Shown: piece after piece, positions 56,401 through 64,000 of the stretch | Layout of the letters: every line of letters starts with the position of its first letter | How positions within the stretch are numbered: the stretch's first letter is position 1 | From: Phycisphaeraceae bacterium | GTDB taxonomy: Bacteria; Planctomycetota; Phycisphaerae; Phycisphaerales; UBA1924 | NCBI GenBank assembly: GCA_019636845.1 | Contig: JAHBWV010000001.1 | Span: 2,852,001-2,916,000 of the forward strand | Direction of reading: 5' to 3' | DNA: 64,000 nt | Program-made: the position numbers and the translations under genes | The notes under the pieces: generated by a model | Seen by the model: only the letters and a program-made list of their open reading frames with translations | What the model was told of the DNA's origin: nothing | Databases searched by the model: none

Positions 56401-56445
56401 GTGGCGGATGCGTCGCTGTCGGAGAACTGGTTTGAGGGGAAGTAA
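53419..56445 (+). CDS. polA: DNA polymerase I
   Basis: 1008 residues. Domain order: 5'-3' exonuclease (~1-300, LIDGYAQFFRAYHAI, and EGFEADDVIAT), a proline- and serine-rich linker (~305-380), a 3'-5' proofreading domain with an intact FAIDTETTSLS motif, and the polymerase domain (~600-1008). The latter has motif A ADYSQIELRLL, the O-helix (KMVNFGIVYGITAFGL) and motif C IHDELVFEV. It fills gaps and removes RNA primers. The start ATG overlaps the GxxExxY stop. The upstream ribosome site lies at the outer edge of the right inverted repeat. Confidence 0.97.
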   Translation: MKTLYLIDGYAQFFRAYHAIRTPMTSPVTKEPTNMTFGFIGMLFKLLRGEGNLGGSPDFIALTLDVSGDRGTFRSQIYPEYKAQRPDPPEDLFPQVDRCLKMLESIGMPILGAEGFEADDVIATLVTKLRAKHPDLKIRIISKDKDLKQLLRDEGPGEPGVELYDVHTDLVITEKVLREETGISPAQVIDMLTLMGDTVDNVPGVDGVGPKTAAQLIAQYGTLDALIADAANIKGKRGENIRAAIPNMPLSKQLVTLRADVPTDLDLERARTHTLALANIGPVLKELGFNRYQTDLANLMGVPPPVMIPSLDGPKAAPSRAPSRQPRPDESGGLFGATPSSQDEAPKQSKTPSKPAADAPPPVGGLFDFPASAPTLSRPPTAGYLCIRTQRELDALVKRLSDAPIFAIDTETTSLSPRQAKLCGISIAIEPNAAWYIPVRSPTPTDHLDEMTVLAALRPLLEDPAKPKLGHNLKYDLLVLRNAGVELRGLTHPDSCDSMVASYLIDASRSSHSLDALSLALLNHTNISISELIGTGKDQRTFDTVPVDLATEYAAEDADVSLRLAHTMQPHLKAMGLTDLMQKLEMPLVEALAELEWNGITVDGDELERQRGRLQTRIDELAKQLQKAAMDTIGRGFNPDSPKQLAGVLFNKPDDEEPGLGLKVVKRTKTGASTDIEVLEKLAADPEITTPIPSLIVEYRQLTKLVSTYLVALKEAILPETGRVHASFHQTVAATGRLASSDPNLQNIPIRTDVGREIRKAFIAPPGRLLLTADYSQIELRLLAHLSQDPGLIDAFTRGEDIHTQVAAQIHNIPIKEVTKDQRSGAKMVNFGIVYGITAFGLARRLNIGNTEAAEIIDGYKRRFAGITTFLEECIAQARTHGYVETMMKRRRPIPDIDSTNPSRKAFAERTAINSVVQGSAADLIKLAMVDLHARLSPHAAHLRGGKPPEVPGTLMLLQIHDELVFEVPREEGERARTFIKQRMESAMTLSVPLVADASLSENWFEGK

Positions 56446-56454
56446 GATGATGCC

Positions 56455-58200
56455 ATGCCAAACGTCCTGAGCCCCATCGTCGCCGCGGCCGGTCTTTGCC
56501 TCCTACTCGCGTCGTTCGCCTCCGCCACTCCTCCCGACACCATCCTCCGCAACGCCACCTTCCACACGCTGGATGAGAAGACGCCCATCGCCCGGGCCAT
56601 CGCCATCACCGATGGCAAGATCGCCGCCCTCGGCACCGAGACCGACATCCTCCCCCTCGCCGGCCCCGACACCAAGATCATCGACCTCGGCGCAAAGACC
56701 GTCCTCCCCGGCCTGATCGATGCCCACGGCCACCTCGCCGGACTCGGCCAGTTGTCCCTCGGCGTCGTCGATCTCGCCGGCACCAGGACATACGAAGAAG
56801 TCCTCGAACGCGTCGCGGCACGCATCAACGACGCCCAGCCCGGCGCGTGGATCATCGGGCGGGGCTGGGATCACGAATCCTGGCCCACTCGCGCGCTCCC
56901 GACGCATGACCCGCTCTCCGCCATCTCACCGGACAACCCCGTCTGGCTCTCGCGCGTCGATGGCCACGCGGCTCTCGCGAACAAGGCCGCGATGGATCTG
57001 GCCGGCATCGACGACCACATCTCCAATCCCGCGGGCGGCGAGATCATCCGCGATGAACATGGCCGCGCCACCGGCGTCTTCATCGATAACGCCGAATCGC
57101 TCATCGAGCGCGTCATCCCCGCCTCCGCCTCCGGCGATCCCCGCGCCATCATCCTCGAAGCCCAGGCACGCTGCTTCGAAGTCGGCCTCACCGGCGTCCA
57201 CGACATGGGTGTCCACCCCGAGACCGCCCGCATGTACCGCCAGATGGCCGATGCAGGCGAACTCAAGCTCCGCATCAGCGCCATGATCCCCTCCAACGTC
57301 GCGCTCAAGTACATGAGCGAGAACAAGCCGATCGACCACCCCATCGTCACCGTCCGCGGCTGCAAGCTCTACATGGACGGCGCGATGGGCTCGCGCGGCG
57401 CGTGGCTCCTCGCGCCCTACGCCGATCGCCCCACCGGCCCCGACGGCGAGCCGTACGTCGGCCTCGCCGTCAGCGATCCCGCGTTCATCGAAGCGGTCGC
57501 CAAGCTCGCCCTCGAGCGTGGATTCCAGGTCGCCACCCACGCCATCGGCGATCGCGCCAACCGCGAAGTCCTCAACGCCTACGAGCGTGCGGCACACAAC
57601 CGAGCCCCAACCAGCGTCTCCGAACTCGGCGAACTCGGCAGCATCCGCTTCCTCACCGAAGCCCGCTTCCGTATCGAACACGCCCAGCTCCTCCATCCCA
57701 GCGACATCCCGCGCTTCGCCAGACTCGGCATCATCGCCTCCATGCAGCCGACCCACTGCACAAGCGATATGCGCTGGGTTGAAGATCGCGTAGGACCCGA
57801 ACGCTCGACGGGTGCCTACGCGTGGAAGTCCCTGCAGCGGGCGGGCGCACGCATCGCCGGAGGGAGCGACTTCCCCGTCGAAAGCCACAACCCCTTCCTC
57901 GGCATCTACGCCGCCATCACACGCCAGAATCTCGACGGCAAGCCCGACGGCGGCTGGCAACCTCGCGAACGCCTCAGCCGCACCGACGCACTCCGCTCCA
58001 TGACCATCGACGCCGCCTACGCATCCTTCCACGAATCCACCCGCGGCTCGCTCTCCCCCGGAAAGTTTGCCGACCTCATCGTCATCGATCGCGACATCAT
58101 GACCTGCGACCCGCGCGATATCCCCGCCACCCGCGTCCTCATGACCATGCTGAGCGGCCAAATCGTCTACACCCGCCCCGCCGACACCACCGACAACTGA
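56455..58200 (+). CDS. Secreted amidohydrolase (YtcJ-like)
   Basis: 581 residues. The signal peptide (~1-24, ending ASA) is followed by an amidohydrolase fold: TILRNATFHTLDE, GLIDAHGHLAGLG with the HxH metal pair His91/His93, RGWDHESWP, GCKLYMDGAMGSRG, VATHAIGDRANREVL and IAGGSDFPVES near the C-terminus. This pattern is that of the YtcJ-like metal-dependent hydrolases. The substrate is unknown. It begins 9 nt after polA and may be in the same transcript. Confidence 0.85.
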   Translation: MPNVLSPIVAAAGLCLLLASFASATPPDTILRNATFHTLDEKTPIARAIAITDGKIAALGTETDILPLAGPDTKIIDLGAKTVLPGLIDAHGHLAGLGQLSLGVVDLAGTRTYEEVLERVAARINDAQPGAWIIGRGWDHESWPTRALPTHDPLSAISPDNPVWLSRVDGHAALANKAAMDLAGIDDHISNPAGGEIIRDEHGRATGVFIDNAESLIERVIPASASGDPRAIILEAQARCFEVGLTGVHDMGVHPETARMYRQMADAGELKLRISAMIPSNVALKYMSENKPIDHPIVTVRGCKLYMDGAMGSRGAWLLAPYADRPTGPDGEPYVGLAVSDPAFIEAVAKLALERGFQVATHAIGDRANREVLNAYERAAHNRAPTSVSELGELGSIRFLTEARFRIEHAQLLHPSDIPRFARLGIIASMQPTHCTSDMRWVEDRVGPERSTGAYAWKSLQRAGARIAGGSDFPVESHNPFLGIYAAITRQNLDGKPDGGWQPRERLSRTDALRSMTIDAAYASFHESTRGSLSPGKFADLIVIDRDIMTCDPRDIPATRVLMTMLSGQIVYTRPADTTDN

Positions 58201-58239
58201 ACCCGCCCCCCCCACGCACGCCCCCCAACAATCCTCCCC

Positions 58240-59214
58240 ATGGCCGCGACCCCTCCGACCGACACCCAGACCACCTGGACCACGCGCAAACTCCTCCAAT
58301 GGATGCGCGACGCGTTCACCAAGAAGGGGCTCGATTCGCCCGGCCTCTCCGCCGAACTCCTCATGGCCCACATCCTCGGCTGCGAGCGCCTGAAGCTCTA
58401 CCTCGACGTCGACCGACCCGCGAGCGATGAAGAACGCGCCACGCTCCGCGATCTCGTCACCCGCGCCCTCAACCACGAGCCCGTGCAATACCTCGTCGGC
58501 ACCGGCTGGTTCTTCGGGCTGCCCATGCAGGTAGACAAGCGCGTCCTCATCCCGCGACCCAGCACCGAGACCATCGTCGAGCACGTCCTCCAGCACGCGC
58601 GGGCCGCGCACGGAGGCCACGGAACCCCGCGCGCCGATCCCGGCCTCGACACCCCCGCCGCCATCGACGCGCCCCTCCTCCTCGCCGACATCTGCACCGG
58701 CTCCGGATGCATCGCCATCACCCTCGCCAAACGCCTCCCCACCGCCCGCATCATCGCCACCGATATCTCAACCGACGCCCTCGACGTCGCCACCGCCAAC
58801 GCCGAACGCCACGCCGTCTCCGATCGCGTCGAGTTCCTCTCCGGCGACATGCTCAAGCCGATCCTCGCCCACCCCGTCGCCGGCGCGAAGGAATCTCTGC
58901 ACTACCTCGTCTCAAATCCGCCCTACATCCCCGACCACGAGTGGGAGACCGTCGAGCCAAACGTCAAGAACCACGAGCCCCACGCCGCACTCCGAGGTGG
59001 AGCCGACGGCATGGACTTCGTCAAACAGGTCCTCACCGATGCCCCCGAACTCCTCGTCCCGGGAGGACAGGTCCTCGTCGAGATCGCCTCGTGCACCGCT
59101 CAACACGCCCTCACGATCGCACGCGCTCACACGCTCCTGACCGACGCACGCATCATCCACGATCACGAAGGGCTCGCGCGCGTCATCGTCGCAACACGCA
59201 GGTCCCGCGGCTGA
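58240..59214 (+). CDS. prmC: Peptide chain release factor glutamine methyltransferase
   Basis: 324 residues. The N-terminal helical domain (~1-95, LNHEPVQYLVGTGWFFGL) and the SAM domain are typical of PrmC/HemK. Motif I is DICTGSGCIAI and the catalytic NPPY is at 226-229 (VSNPPYIPDHEW). It methylates the glutamine of the GGQ motif in release factors RF1/RF2. It follows the amidohydrolase gene by 39 nt. Confidence 0.95.
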   Translation: MAATPPTDTQTTWTTRKLLQWMRDAFTKKGLDSPGLSAELLMAHILGCERLKLYLDVDRPASDEERATLRDLVTRALNHEPVQYLVGTGWFFGLPMQVDKRVLIPRPSTETIVEHVLQHARAAHGGHGTPRADPGLDTPAAIDAPLLLADICTGSGCIAITLAKRLPTARIIATDISTDALDVATANAERHAVSDRVEFLSGDMLKPILAHPVAGAKESLHYLVSNPPYIPDHEWETVEPNVKNHEPHAALRGGADGMDFVKQVLTDAPELLVPGGQVLVEIASCTAQHALTIARAHTLLTDARIIHDHEGLARVIVATRRSRG

Positions 59215-59238
59215 CGCCTCAACCCCCGGTGCAATCTC

Positions 59239-60834
59239 TCAAGCCCCGCCCGCGCCCGAGCGAGGCGGCAACGCCCCCCGCACCTCTTCCAGCAGCTTCT
59301 CGATCTGGAACGGCTTGAACAGCACCGCCCGCTGCCCCTCCTGCGACGCACGAACAATCGAGTGGTGCGGGTCATACCCGAACCCCGTCATCAGAATCAC
59401 CGGCACCGCCCCGAGGCACCGACGCGCCGCGCTGAACACCTCATACCCGTTCCGGTCAGGCATCTTGATATCGCTGATCACCAGCTCAAACGGCGGATAC
59501 TCGCCCCGATGGCACGCCTCCAGATACTCGATCGCCGCGCCGCCGTTGTCCACAACCACAACCTTCGCCCCGCGATTCCGCAGCACATCGCCGATCACCC
59601 GCCGGATCTTCGGCTCGTCGTCCGCGATCAGGATCCACCTGTCCACCAGCAAGGGATCCGGAGCCCTGTGCGCCAGCGCCTCCTCCACACCCAGCAGCGT
59701 CTGCGGCCCGCTCGTCACGTCCTGCATCCGCCTGCGGATCGCGTCGCAGTCCGTCTTGATCCGGTCGATGTGGTTCCGCACCTCCGGGTCCGTCGACACA
59801 ATCTTGTCCAGCCACTCCGCCTCACGCAGAATGTCCTGAAGCGGCTCCGCAACCTCGCTGTCCACGCGACGACTCACCGCCTCGTTCGTCGTCGAACGCT
59901 CCGCAACAAGCAGGTCCAGCATGTGCAACGCGATCGCGATGTGCCTCGCAAATATCTCCGCAGACTGCCGATCCTCCTCGCTGAACGCCGCAGGAGTGCA
60001 CGACTCCACATCCATGATCCCCAGCACCCGGTCGTGCAGACGCAGCGGAACCGTCAACGAACTCTTCGCCCCCGACAAGCCCGGCAGAAACTTCTCGTCC
60101 GAGCCCACATCGCGGCAGATATAGCTCTGCCCCGTCGCCGCCACCCAACCGCTGATCCCGTTGTTCTCCGGCTCCGGAAAGATGTCCAGATCCTCGATCT
60201 CCGACGGCAGACCCACCGAGAACACGATCTCGAGCTTCCCCGTTTTCTCGTTGAGCAGACGGATCACAAAGTGATCAAAGTGCAGCAGATCACGGTTGTA
60301 CCCGATGATCTTCGACTCAAGCAGCTTCAAACGCTCGTGCGCGTTCATCTTCCGGATCGCCTCACGATCCAGACGCACCAACTCCTCGCCCGCACGCGCC
60401 AGCGTCTCACGCTGCATCCGAACCCGACGCGCCGACGTGATGTCCCTCGCCACCGCCACCGCGCGGCTGCCCGGACCCGTCCGCGAAACCCCGGGATCAA
60501 CCGTCGCCGTCAACTCATACCACACAGATTGATCGTTGCTCGAAATCTCGATCGGACCCCAGGACGCCGGCGGCTGATCCTCAGGACCAAGCACCCGACG
60601 CCCCGCACACGACGCACGCTTATCCAGAAAGGCGCGGCACTCCGACGCGATCCGAGAACGCGCACCCTCGTCCAGTGCCTGAAACTTCGCGTTGCTCCAC
60701 GTCGTCACGCCCTGAAAGTCAACAACGCAAACGGCAACGTCCAACGCCGCAAGGATCAGCGTCGCATCAAGCGCCTCGTCGGTCCGTTCGGTCACGCCCC
60801 GGTTTCCTCCGCTCCCACGTTCACCTTCACTCAC
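59239..60834 (-). CDS. PAS-GAF protein with C-terminal receiver domain
   Basis: 531 residues. A PAS-like domain (~20-140, VAVCVVDFQGVTTWSN), a coiled-coil linker, a GAF domain (~165-335, FVIRLLNEKTGKLEIVFSVG, and LGIMDVESCTP), another helix, and a REC domain (~400-520) with LVISDIKMPDRNG. It lacks a kinase or output domain, so it may act as a signal-transfer or scaffolding protein. The receiver is at the C-terminus, which is less common. It is convergent with prmC. Confidence 0.85.
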   Translation of the reverse strand: MSEGERGSGGNRGVTERTDEALDATLILAALDVAVCVVDFQGVTTWSNAKFQALDEGARSRIASECRAFLDKRASCAGRRVLGPEDQPPASWGPIEISSNDQSVWYELTATVDPGVSRTGPGSRAVAVARDITSARRVRMQRETLARAGEELVRLDREAIRKMNAHERLKLLESKIIGYNRDLLHFDHFVIRLLNEKTGKLEIVFSVGLPSEIEDLDIFPEPENNGISGWVAATGQSYICRDVGSDEKFLPGLSGAKSSLTVPLRLHDRVLGIMDVESCTPAAFSEEDRQSAEIFARHIAIALHMLDLLVAERSTTNEAVSRRVDSEVAEPLQDILREAEWLDKIVSTDPEVRNHIDRIKTDCDAIRRRMQDVTSGPQTLLGVEEALAHRAPDPLLVDRWILIADDEPKIRRVIGDVLRNRGAKVVVVDNGGAAIEYLEACHRGEYPPFELVISDIKMPDRNGYEVFSAARRCLGAVPVILMTGFGYDPHHSIVRASQEGQRAVLFKPFQIEKLLEEVRGALPPRSGAGGA

Positions 60835-60925
60835 TCAGATGAGTCTATCCGGCCCGGGGTGACGACGGAGCCGAGTTCTGCCCGACGCGACAGAACGCCC
60901 GCCGCACGGTACCCTCTTTATCGGC

Positions 60926-61867
60926 ATGGTTGCTCTTGATCGCGTGCATAAATGGTACGGACGCGTGCACGCCCTCCGTGGCGTCTCCTTCGAACTCCAC
61001 CCGGGGCAGGTCGCCGGACTGCTCGGACCCAACGGCGCAGGCAAGTCCACCACCATCCGAATCCTCACCGGCATGATCCCCCCGGACGCCGGACACGCCA
61101 GCATCCGCGCCCACGACACCCTCAACCAATCCCTCGACGCACGCGCCAAACTGGGATATCTCCCCGAATCCGCTCCTCTCTATCCTGAAATGCGCGTGGC
61201 AGACTACCTCGCCTTCCGCGCACGCATCTACGCCCTCGACAGATCCAGACGCCGCCCCGCAATCGACAGAGCCATCGAACGCTGCTGGCTCCGCGATGTC
61301 CGAAACCGACGCATAGGCCACCTCAGCAAGGGCTACAGGCAACGCGTCGGCCTCGCCGCGGCCATCCTGCACGATCCCGAGGTCCTCATCCTCGACGAAC
61401 CCACCAACGGACTCGACCCCACCCAGATCGCCCAGATGCGCACCCTCGTCCGCGAACTCGGCTCCGACCGCACCATGCTCATCTCCTCACACATCCTCCC
61501 CGAGATCGAGCAGATCTGCTCCCGCATCCTCATCGTCGCCTCCGGCGAGCTCAAGGCCGACGGCACGCCCGCCGAACTCATCGCGCAGCACGGCGGCCCC
61601 TCCCGCCTCATCGTCGAAGCCCGCTGCACACCCGAGAAAGCCGGGCTGATCCTCGGGCTCCCTCAGCAGAGCCCGTGCCTCACCGAGCTCTCCGAGGGCT
61701 GGACCCGCATCGAATCACCGTGCGCGCCGCACGAACCCGATCCGCGCGAACGCGTCGCCTCCGCCTTCGCCTCTGCTGGTACCCCCGTCCGCGAACTCCG
61801 CCTCACAACCGCAACCGTCGAAGACGTCTTCCTCGCCCTCGCCCACGGCCGAGAGGGCACGCCATGA
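60926..61867 (+). CDS. ABC transporter ATP-binding protein (Gld-like)
   Basis: 313 residues. Walker A GPNGAGKSTT, signature LSKGYRQRVGLA, Walker B VLILDEPTNGLD and the H-loop SSHIL are intact. The C-terminal ~95 residues are of the type found in GldA/CcmA-like ATPases. It overlaps the permease gene by 4 nt. Together with the next two genes it matches the GldA-GldF-GldG type of ABC-2 export system, whose substrate is unknown outside gliding bacteria. Confidence 0.9.
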   Translation: MVALDRVHKWYGRVHALRGVSFELHPGQVAGLLGPNGAGKSTTIRILTGMIPPDAGHASIRAHDTLNQSLDARAKLGYLPESAPLYPEMRVADYLAFRARIYALDRSRRRPAIDRAIERCWLRDVRNRRIGHLSKGYRQRVGLAAAILHDPEVLILDEPTNGLDPTQIAQMRTLVRELGSDRTMLISSHILPEIEQICSRILIVASGELKADGTPAELIAQHGGPSRLIVEARCTPEKAGLILGLPQQSPCLTELSEGWTRIESPCAPHEPDPRERVASAFASAGTPVRELRLTTATVEDVFLALAHGREGTP

Positions 61868-62586
61868 GCGTCATCGCCGCGATCGCCGGACGCGAGTTCC
61901 GATCATTCTTCCGGCTGCCCGTCGGATGGATAGTCATCGCGCTCTTCCTCCTCCTCACAGGCGCCGTCTTCGCGACCGCCATCCTCGCGCCCGGACAGCC
62001 CGCCACCCTCAGGCCCTTCTTCGCGATCGCCGGGTGGCTCCTCCTCCCCGTCGTGCCGGCCATCTCGATGCGCCTCTTCAGCGACGAGATCCGAACCGGA
62101 ACCATCGAGCCCCTCCTCACCTCCCCGATCCGTGACGGCTCGCTCGTCCTCGGAAAGTTCCTCGGCGCAACCCTCTTCCTCCTCGCGATGTTCCTCCCCA
62201 CACTCGCCTACCCGATCACGCTCTGGTCACTCTCAGACCCCGCCCCCGACCTCGGACCGATCCTCGCCGGCTACTTCTCACTCGCCCTCCTCGGCATGCT
62301 CAACCTCGCGATCGGCACGCTCGCTTCCGCGTGTACCTCCAGCCAGACCCTCTCATTCCTCGTCGCACTCTTCGTGATGCTCGGCATGCTCCTCATCCCC
62401 TCCTTCCCCGCCCACTCACTCCCGATCCCCGCGCAGCGCGCCCTCGAGTTCGTCTCCCTCACCCCACGCATGAGCGACTTCGCCAGAGGGGTCATCGATA
62501 CGCGCCACATCGCCTGGTTCGTCGCCCTCACGGGCTGGCTGCTCGTGCTCTCCACACTCGCCCTCCAATCAAGGAGATGGCGATGA
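61864..62586 (+). CDS. ABC-2 type permease (Gld-like)
   Basis: 240 residues with about six transmembrane helices. It starts VIAAIAGREFRSFFRLPVGW, and contains SDEIRTGTIEPLLTSPI, typical of GldF-type permeases. Both ends overlap their neighbours by 4 nt (ATGA), so the three genes are translationally coupled. Confidence 0.88.
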   Translation: MSVIAAIAGREFRSFFRLPVGWIVIALFLLLTGAVFATAILAPGQPATLRPFFAIAGWLLLPVVPAISMRLFSDEIRTGTIEPLLTSPIRDGSLVLGKFLGATLFLLAMFLPTLAYPITLWSLSDPAPDLGPILAGYFSLALLGMLNLAIGTLASACTSSQTLSFLVALFVMLGMLLIPSFPAHSLPIPAQRALEFVSLTPRMSDFARGVIDTRHIAWFVALTGWLLVLSTLALQSRRWR

Positions 62587-64000
62587 CCGAAGAGACACCA
62601 AGCCGCGCCAAACGCTCCGCCGCACATCCAGCCCGGTCGCGCCGCGCCAGATTCGCCGCACTCGCCGCCGCGATCCTCCTCTCCGCCACCGTCTGCTCCC
62701 TCTCGCTCGTCCGCATCGGGAACTCAACCGCCATCCGCTTCGACGCCACCGCAACCGGCGAGCATCGCCTCTCACCCCGAACGCTCCAGATCGCCGAAGC
62801 GCTCCCCGCCGGCGCACGCATCATCCTCGCCCTCGACAAACGCACCATCGAGCCCGGCGCACGCCAGACCCTCGAAGATGCGATCTCAACCTTCAACCGA
62901 TCCGGCACACGCATCCAGGCCGATTGGATCGACACCTCAGGCCAGGCCGGTCGCCTCACCTTCGCACGAACACTGAGCACGCTCACCACCGAGCAGAAGG
63001 ACTCCATCGACACCTACGCAAACGTCGTCCGCCGGGCCGTCGAATCCCTCCAGACCGCGGCACAATCGATCGATCCCGCACTCGTCTCCCAACTCGAAAC
63101 CATCCGCGACGCCCTCGGGCCTGACGATCCCGGCCGTCGCGCCTTCGACGAGCGGGCAGCCCTCTTCCGCGTCCTCTCCAGAGACGCCGTCGCCATCGCA
63201 AGCGCCGCCCTCGCCCCGATCCACGAGTGGGATTCACGCAGCCAGGAGCCCGACGACACGCCCGGACCTCCCCTTCTCGACGAGTCGTGGCAGCGCATCC
63301 GCTCCCCCGGCGAGAACCTCGATGCCCAGCTCGACGCGCTCGCCCGCGAACTCGGCGACTACGCCCGTTCCGCCCTCGGAACGCCCGAGGCCCGCGACCT
63401 GGCGCGTGGCCTCGCCGGCAGAGTCGCAAACCTCAGAGCCCCGCTCGCCCGTGCCATCGACGCAGGCCGCGCCGCAAAGGCCCCGGCGGTCATCCGCGTC
63501 GCGCGCCTGATCGAGGCCGATCGCGCCGCCATCGTGGTCGGAGACGCTGGGCCCGGCATCGTCGCCATCGACCCCGACGCGCTCATCGAAGCGGCCGCAT
63601 CCTCAACCGCCGAGGCCAGAGCACGCGTCGAATCGCTCTTCGCCACCGCGCTCGGCACCCTGCTCGCCTCCAGACCCCCGATCGTCGTCCTGCTCCACGC
63701 CGAGAATCCGCTTGTCCTCGCACGCGCGAACCTCTATCAGAAACTCATCGAACGCCTCTCCTCACGAGGCATCGACACCGTCCTCTGGTCACTCCTCTCA
63801 AACGCCGAGCCACCCTCGCTGCGCGAACTCAACCCCGATGGCCTCCGTCGCGTCGTCTACATCGCCCTCTCAACCGACTCCAGCAGCCGCAGCCCCGGAC
63901 CCGGCCAGCCCGCCGGCATCGAAAGAGCCCAGCGACTCGGGGCCGCACTCCGCGACCTCCACCAACGAGGCGAGCCCCTCCTGATCTCCCTCAGCCCATC
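62583..64000 (+). CDS. Gld-like ABC transporter auxiliary protein, N-terminal part (cut by window edge)
   Basis: The open frame runs from an ATG overlapping the permease stop to the right edge (~472 residues). A transmembrane helix (~24-46) follows a charged N-terminus. The extracytoplasmic part begins RFDATATGEHRLSPRTLQIA, which is typical of GldG-type proteins, and the overall composition is charged and Ala/Arg-rich. It probably forms the auxiliary subunit of the transporter above. Confidence 0.8.
   Translation, partial: MTEETPSRAKRSAAHPARSRRARFAALAAAILLSATVCSLSLVRIGNSTAIRFDATATGEHRLSPRTLQIAEALPAGARIILALDKRTIEPGARQTLEDAISTFNRSGTRIQADWIDTSGQAGRLTFARTLSTLTTEQKDSIDTYANVVRRAVESLQTAAQSIDPALVSQLETIRDALGPDDPGRRAFDERAALFRVLSRDAVAIASAALAPIHEWDSRSQEPDDTPGPPLLDESWQRIRSPGENLDAQLDALARELGDYARSALGTPEARDLARGLAGRVANLRAPLARAIDAGRAAKAPAVIRVARLIEADRAAIVVGDAGPGIVAIDPDALIEAAASSTAEARARVESLFATALGTLLASRPPIVVLLHAENPLVLARANLYQKLIERLSSRGIDTVLWSLLSNAEPPSLRELNPDGLRRVVYIALSTDSSSRSPGPGQPAGIERAQRLGAALRDLHQRGEPLLISLSP

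Noticed and set aside
56926..58620. A 564-residue minus-strand frame opposite the amidohydrolase
   Set aside because: Gly/Ala/Val/Asp-rich antisense shadow of a gene with clear active-site motifs.

Overview
The window looks like a chromosomal segment of a high-GC planctomycete, most likely class Phycisphaerae. This is an inference from gene content, not from a marker gene. The supports are a secreted protein ending in a planctomycete-style PEP-CTERM-like tail (VPAPGP, a hydrophobic stretch, then RRRR), a membrane serine/threonine kinase paired with an ECF sigma factor, a DUF1844 protein, an alternative GlmU, a GxxExxY protein, and many secreted proteins of unknown function. There is no rRNA, tRNA, CRISPR array, prophage or classical IS element that I can see.

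Layout. 1-5.4 kb: the start of a succinate dehydrogenase operon (sdhC-sdhA, running off the left edge), a DUF1844 protein, a PpiC-type foldase with yraN, and a sensor histidine kinase. 5.5-10.2 kb: two secreted proteins (one tail-fibre-like, one with a 21-glycine run and a sorting tail) around miaB. 10.3-14.9 kb: a four-gene operon of ECF sigma factor, anti-sigma factor, secreted protein and xylulokinase, joined by short overlaps. 15-22.4 kb: a B12-binding-fold protein, ubiE/menG, an M48 protease lipoprotein, an M19 dipeptidase, two tandem zf-TFIIB proteins, an orphan CoA-transferase B subunit, and a GAF-SpoIIE phosphatase. 22.4-32.6 kb: a complete chemotaxis cluster on the minus strand (LuxR-type regulator, chemoreceptor with a c-type heme motif, cheW, cheR, cheA, cheX, cheY, fapA/DUF342, cheB). 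32.7-42.4 kb: an AGCS symporter with an unusual insertion, a CocE-type hydrolase lipoprotein, and a two-gene operon for a Q/E/G-rich membrane protein and a double-VWA membrane protein. 42.4-47 kb: trpD, then the kinase/ECF pair. 47-50.9 kb: a secreted coiled-coil protein with a strong terminator, then mreBCD. 51-59.2 kb: a HAD phosphatase, alternative glmU, a GxxExxY gene flanked by inverted repeats, polA, a secreted amidohydrolase and prmC. 59.2-64 kb: a PAS-GAF-REC protein and a Gld-like ABC exporter cluster (ATPase, permease, auxiliary subunit) running off the right edge.

How the genes work together. The chemotaxis genes form a near-complete circuit: receptor, coupling protein, methyltransferase, methylesterase, kinase, regulator and CheX phosphatase. 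The CxxCH motif suggests that the input is redox, oxygen or NO. mreBCD and the alternative GlmU belong to envelope growth. Much of the rest is envelope signalling.

The least expected structure is a roughly 480-bp unit at 52924-53404. Imperfect 33-bp inverted repeats (30/33 matching) enclose a PD-(D/E)xK-like GxxExxY gene wedged tightly between alternative glmU and polA. The left repeat contains the stop codon of the upstream gene and the right repeat encodes the tail of the GxxExxY protein. This looks like a compact mobile cassette.
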